Assembly (NCBI GenBank): GCA_015039315.1
Contig: WIDE01000007.1
Location: 343,213-407,212 of the forward strand
Source: Clavulina sp. PMI_390
Taxonomy: Eukaryota > Basidiomycota > Agaricomycetes > Cantharellales > Hydnaceae
Length of the DNA: 64,000 nt
Direction of reading: 5' to 3'
Shown here: positions 59,120 to 64,000 of the stretch, one piece after another
Position numbering within the stretch: the first letter of the stretch is position 1
Layout of the letters: each line of letters opens with the position of its first letter
Program-made: the position numbers and the translations under genes
The notes under the pieces: generated by a model
Databases searched by the model: none
Told to the model about the DNA's origin: nothing
Seen by the model: the letters and a program-made list of their open reading frames with translations, nothing else

Positions 59120-61561
59120 CTAGCTCTTTCCTCCGTCTTCCCACTCCCCAAATTCCTCATCATCCATATCGTCACTATCGGCCTTGAGCGGCCTCTGCTC
59201 TGGATGCTCGGCTGCACGTACTGAGGACGTCGAGGGTGTCCTCGATCTTGATGTCGAGGCGGCCCCTGATCCCCCGCTGTCATGCTTGATGGTCGCCGCA
59301 TCATCGTCATCGTCTTCATCATCGCCAATCTGCCACATTTGATGCTCCTCATCACCTTCTTTCCCCCCACTATTCCCGGTTGGATGCAACTCATCATCTT
59401 CCTCGTCTCCATACTCTTCCTCTCCATCCAACATGGGCGAGGAGCTCGAGATGGACTGCATTTGCTTTCTCCGAGCATTCCCTGCGTTGAACCCGCGTCG
59501 TCGCGCGGCAGCAGGAACAGGCCCAATAGCGGGCGCACCACCAGGCTGGTTAGGTTGTGGTGCTGAAGGCTCAGGCTTCTTGGATGTGAGAAGCACGACT
59601 CCAGAGATAAGGATACATATAGACAAGAAAATCGCGAAGAGGATCTGTGATATAGCAGCATAGAATATTGTGCCAAATCAGATCGTTGTAGCTGTATGGG
59701 GACAAAAATGGAGGCTCACCCAGTTCGAGTATGCACTGACTTCGTCCATGAAGACGAGCGAGTTGAGCCATCCTGTTGCGGTGTATACGGCATAGAATGT
59801 GGGCACCACGACTGAAGAGAGGTGTCAGGAAGCGATTCGCGGATGAGTGATGACCGATGACTTACGGGTGCTATCATATATTTTTAGCCCACGATTTAGG
59901 CAGATGATTTGGAAGATTGCTGATAGAGCAAGGAAGAGGAAGGTGAAGAAGGCGGCAGGGTGTACAAACTAGGATAGGTGTTTACTAAGTGGACAGGAAT
60001 ATGAAAGGCTAACGAAACTTACCTGATTGCCGGGATTCGTATGGTTCAACGAGCCAGATATCAGCTTGACGCTAGTTCCATGAATTCAGATTCAGCAGAG
60101 ATTGACGCATTATTTGCGGACAATCCGGCGTGGACACTCACGTAGCTTTGGCGAACACCAACGACCCCCCGGCCATCGCCCCACCATTGCAGGCCCAACC
60201 AATGCCGAGAATCCATGCAATGGTTTTATCGTCCTTGCTTGCGGTCCAGTTCTCCATCCAATCGCGGAGCTTGGCCATTGCGACGCTCCACATCTGGGAC
60301 ACCCTGAACCACGTGAGGCCGACCTTGCCGCTAGGTATGGCAGTTCGTGCACGGGGTGTCGCATGGGAGGGGAGAACGGAGATTTCACTACGTGCGTGGT
60401 ATACGGCCTCGAGCTGAGTATTGGAGATGTATTGGACGACGATGGCGGTGGTCATGAGGATGAAATATGCAATCCAGCGGCCACGGGACCAAAGGCTAGA
60501 GAGTAACGCCAAGGAAAAGTATTCCTGCGTCATGGTGATTAGACTCAATGGCATGTCATGGGGAAGCGACAGTAGACACCTTGAGACCCTTATTGATTGA
60601 CCCAAAGGCAACGATGCCAATGACACCCAAAATCACGACGACGGTGCCCTACGCGACGAAATCAGTTATGCAATACTTCTTCGGTTGGTAGAAACGCACT
60701 TGTATATCTCGACGAGTGATTGGAGTGCCCTGGTGAATTGCAAATATGAACATCTCGGATTGCACGAGGGGAGATCGGGTAATACTCACGATGAGTATGC
60801 TGGCGAACATGAAGTTGAACACCAAAGATGAGCTCCCTAACGGTGCAACATATTCTAGGGGCCAGAAATATACTCATTAGAATGCTAGTACTAATGGATT
60901 GGTGAAAGAGTTACCTGCACGCATGTATTCCAGAGCCTAACAACACGCGTTGGTGAGCAGTGCCATCATGTGCAACCTGAACAGCCTCGACTCACCAGAC
61001 TCGAGCCAATGAGTTGTGATACACTAGTTGTAGAGTATTAAGGGACGATCCAACATAGTGGGAATGTTTAGGGACTCACACATAAAGTAGCATGCCAAGA
61101 GCCCATAACGGCCGTAGGATGTCCTTCTGTCGTGAAGATTTTGGCAATGCCATTGTCCGTACCTAGATGGATGTTAGTGGGAGATACCTTGGAAAATAGG
61201 CAATGCATACATGATCAAGCTTGGTGAGGTTAAGTCCACCTAAGGTATTGGGGCAGAATGAATGTTCAGAGAGGCCACCAGCCACATCAGGTTGAACTCA
61301 CCGGCATTCAACAGAGATGCAAGCATAATTATAGAAAATCCTATAATAAATTAAGTTATCACCCGAGTGCCTTTCACCGGTCTGAAAGGATCTAACCTAT
61401 GATAAACGAAACAACAGGGCTAGAAGACGACTGGTTAGCTTTCCGGCCATTGAAGGCCACAGCTTGACTGACTTTAGCGATGAAGGTGGTCCATCAGATA
61501 GTGTAGCAGTTGCAGAGGGTGCAGTCGAGGTCGCCGTGGAGGAGACATCGCTGGACGACAT
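59120..61561 (-). CDS. NIPA/DUF803-family membrane transporter (Mg2+ type)
   Basis: Polytopic membrane protein of the NIPA family, many of which move magnesium. Segments in order: PVVSFIIGFSIIMLASLLNA, GGLNLTKLDH, ILRPLWALGMLLYIVSQ, LEYMRAEYVAPLGSSSLVFN, VVILGVIGIVAFGSINKG, WIAYFILMTTAIVVQYI, WILGIGWACNGGAMAGGSLV then FAKAT. They are followed by AAFFTFLFLALSAIFQIICL, TLVVPTFYAVYTATGWLNS and WILFAIFLSICILISGVVLL. The cytosolic tail is acidic (GDDEDDDDDAATIK) and ends EFGEWEDGGKS (stop 59120-59122). About ten introns. ATG 61561 (MSSSDVSSTATSTAPSATAT) is a likely start, but its frame does not join directly to the first membrane exon, so the N-terminal splice is unresolved. Confidence 0.78.
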
Positions 61562-61705
61562 TGGTAAGGTTCCCTGCTTGTCGTCTCGAATGAATGGGCC
61601 GACGCAATGGTGTGGTGGCGCATCCAGCGGCAGGAGCCGAAGGAACCGCCGCCCGAGTGGCCCTCCAGAGCCTGAGGCTGAGTCGTTGAGAAGATAATCT
61701 TTTCG
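61562..61705. promoter_or_regulatory. Divergent promoter between the NIPA and TCP11 genes
   Basis: About 144 bp between the proposed starts; no clear core motif. Confidence 0.35.
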
Positions 61706-63453
61706 ATGGGAGAGGATCTTCGAAATTTCCACCCAGCACTCCCTCTCCCAACTTCGCCACAATCTACCTCTATATTTCCTGCCTACGACCAAGTCCAAGA
61801 TGCACAATTGTTGTATTTGTTATCGACAGCTCCTGAGCGCGTCTTGCCTCCAGGAAAGAGCCTGAGGGCAATAATGTCGTATCCCTCAGTTAATTCAAGC
61901 CCTAGAGGCGATCCAGCGAAAGCTCGGTTAGAGCAACAAGTTTCAAAAGTTGTACATGAAGCATTCTGGGTTGAGGTAAGCACATCTCCAACTTCCTGGA
62001 GATGTTTCTAGCAATGGTTTCCATAGTGCTATATCCCCTATTTGACAAATTAATTAATCATTAGGCCCTACGATCCCTCGAAGCTGAACATTCGTCCATG
62101 ATTATGAATCGCCTTCGTTTGCTGTATCACGACTTGCACACACTTCTTTCTCCGCTACTTCCTTCATCTCATATAATCCTCCTCACTCTAATATCTCCTC
62201 TATCCCCGACATCATCGCCGCTTCGCTCATCTCGAAATTTTTTGGTCGAAGTCCTTGACGAACTCGGCAGAATATGTGCCCCAGTACGCGACGAACAAGT
62301 CCAGTCTATCAGCCGAACACTTTTAGAAGCAGAAGACGCTAAACTTTCCTCTACAATCGTGGATGCGCTGCGATCTATATTCACTCTCGCCGAGACAATG
62401 GCGGCCGATCTTCATCATTTCGCTTTCTCCCACATGACAGAAGTGGAAATAGCATCGTTGATCGCCAAAGAAGCTCAGAAGAGAGAGCATGGCCTCGTCC
62501 TTCGTTTATACGGTGGAATCGCCGGCGTCAGACGTACCTGGACACAGTGGCGCGCCCGGTCGACCACGAGCTCGAGCTCATGGCGCAGTCAGCTCGTGGC
62601 CACATTAACATCCCCAACCGCCATTTCTCCGATGAAGCCTCCTATGACTGAGCTTCCCCCTGAAAATGGCGCTCCTCCTCCCACAGACTTTGATGAATCG
62701 TCTTCCAATATCAACCCCATTCCGGCTCCGTTCCTTATCCCCTCACCAACCTTTTTCCTCATCCAAAACCTCCTCCAATGCTTGGTCATTGCTTCTTGCC
62801 TCCGCATACTCGCCTATCCGTCTCATCTTGCCGCTCCACCATCTTTCTCCACTGGAATACATAAGGAGGAATCCGAGGATCCCGCAGAAACTTTCACATC
62901 CCGAATATGGATATTGTTGGAAGCCGAGATCCAGCGATCGGCCACCGCAGACCCGCAAATAGCACTAGTGAACCTCGAAGATGAGGTATGGCAAATCACT
63001 AAGCAGCATGCGAGTGCCGCAGCTACTCGGGTGGCGTCGTCTGGTCCAGATGAAGCGATTATCCGAGGAAATGTTCAGCGTCTGCTGCGAGCGGATGATC
63101 CTGTATTCAAGTTACTCATGGGCCGGCTTGAGAATGCCCTGGTCGCCTCACTTCACACTTCTACAATGAATGGTGGTGCTGCGGTGGATTCTGCTACTCC
63201 CCTCCAGGTTCCAGTCTCCATGAAGACAGGTCGAAGCGCGAATCCTAGCGTGACACATATTCCAACCCGTGACATGCAGCCAGCATCTGGTGGCGTCATA
63301 CGTCCTCGGTCATTGGCTAGTCCTCTGCCACCCGTCAAAGGGTTCGAGAGCCAGAGCCTACGGAAAAGGCTGGGTGACGTCGCTGCACAACTCCATCAAG
63401 CTGTAGAGTGGTCTCAGACGGTTTGGAGCGACATAATGACCGCTGAGCCCTAG
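61706..63453 (+). CDS. T-complex protein 11 / SOK1 family protein
   Basis: Family linked in yeast (Sok1) to the cAMP-PKA pathway. ATG 61706 begins MGEDLRNFHPALPLPTSPQS. Exon 1 ends VHEAFWVE; an intron of about 85 nt (61976-62064) leads to ALRSLEAEHSSMIMNRLRLL. The Tcp11 domain fills most of the rest: RICAPVRDEQVQSI, TMAADLHHFAFSHM, LVNLEDEVWQITKQHASAA, and the C-terminal signature LLRADDPVFKLLMGRLENAL. An inserted Pro/Ser-rich loop sits near 62630-62760. It ends QTVWSDIMTAEP, stop 63451-63453. The length (about 550 residues) is usual for fungal members. The frame is open in a single long second exon. Confidence 0.85.
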
Positions 63454-63935
63454 CCTCGCACTCCACATATCCACTTACCGCCATCCGCACGCATAGATTC
63501 CATCTTCCATATTACGCCACAATCGGATCCCGCCATCTCCGTCTTTGTATTGGTGTCGAATATCCCTAATTTTGTATTTTCCCCCTTAATCGACATTTCT
63601 CCTTCCCCGAGTCTTACCCGCGAGAAACAGACGTTGCCTGCATGTTTCCTTTGCTTCCATGGTCGCTGCCAACGCGTTGATGCTAAATTTAGCACCTCCT
63701 TTGCATTATCTTCGGATTTGAGGTTATGGATGCTGCCACGTCGCACCCAAGAAACCAATCAGAGCTCGGTGGATCTCCGGCCCGCCTATGATGCAACGAG
63801 CTCACCTCTAGGCTCTAGTAGGTGTCTGATGTGACCCCGGACCGACTTTTTTCACATGAGGAGACACCTTGAAGACGCATATAAGGTGACAGAAACCCCT
63901 CTCGCAAAAGTTTGCCCCTTCAGGACCTCCCGAAC
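63454..63935. other. Intergenic, TCP11 3' flank and promoter of the right-edge gene
   Basis: 482 bp with no gene. A TATA-like ATATAAG lies at 63879-63885, about 50 bp upstream of ATG 63936. Confidence 0.5.
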
Positions 63936-64000
63936 ATGTGGAAACTTCCGACTGTAGCTATCGCATCGGCCTTTATTGGCGCCTCGGGCGTTCTTAGCAC
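63936..64000 (+). CDS. Start of a secreted protein (cut by the window edge)
   Basis: ATG 63936 begins MWKLPTVAIASAFIGASGVL, a typical signal peptide (basic start, hydrophobic core), with a TATA-like box about 50 bp upstream. Only 21 residues are visible, so the product cannot be named. Confidence 0.5.
   Translation, partial: MWKLPTVAIASAFIGASGVLS

Overview
The window looks like a piece of a filamentous basidiomycete nuclear genome, most likely an Agaricomycete. Genes lie on both strands and are split by many short GT-AG introns of roughly 45-80 nt. The set includes fungal housekeeping genes (cytochrome c peroxidase, TFIIH p44, Cdc6, Dbf4, a gamma-tubulin complex component), an alpha-galactosidase with a fungal cellulose-binding module (CBM1), and basidiomycete-style single-pass surface proteins. 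I see no tRNA, rRNA, CRISPR array, virus or intact transposon. Gene models were read by eye, so exon borders are approximate unless stated.

Layout. 0-5.7 kb: a CEX1/SCYL1-type pseudokinase (minus, cut by the left edge) head to head with a gamma-tubulin complex component. 5.8-12.3 kb: three tandem paralogues of a single-pass membrane protein with repeated TSNAP-type motifs. 12.8-17.7 kb: two tandem copies of the GPI mannosyltransferase GPI10/PIG-B. 19.4-21.3 kb: cytochrome c peroxidase. 23.1-23.6 kb: a tiny secreted precursor with a Lys-Arg site and a short two-cysteine C-terminal peptide. 24.9-27.9 kb: an F-box protein. 28.6-35.7 kb: DBF4, a peroxisomal enoyl-CoA isomerase/hydratase and CDC6. 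36.2-40.2 kb: a partial tandem duplication giving a CBM1-only gene followed by a complete CBM1-GH27 alpha-galactosidase. 40.3-45 kb: a membrane protein, a Mg-chelatase-like protein and a convergent zinc-finger-like protein. 45-48.7 kb: a mitochondrial-type CDF metal transporter and SSL1. 49-52.8 kb: a Cys-rich membrane protein and an NPF-motif protein. 54.2-57.5 kb: two tandem orphan coiled-coil genes. 59.1-63.5 kb: a NIPA/DUF803 transporter head to head with a TCP11/SOK1-family gene. At the right edge is the start of a secreted protein.

Two themes stand out. First, local tandem duplication: four independent clusters (three membrane proteins, two GPI10, CBM1/GH27, two coiled-coil genes), each copy diverged and one of them truncated. 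Second, a complete absence of CpG dinucleotides over 1,883 bp (42797-44679). It covers the 3' parts of two convergent genes and the gap between them, while both reading frames stay open. This is the strangest signal in the window. Loss of CpG by methylation and deamination, without loss of the genes, is the simplest explanation.

Functionally, DBF4 (Cdc7 kinase activator) and CDC6 (origin licensing) sit 2 kb apart, and both carry a KEN destruction-box motif. Most other neighbours are unrelated housekeeping genes.
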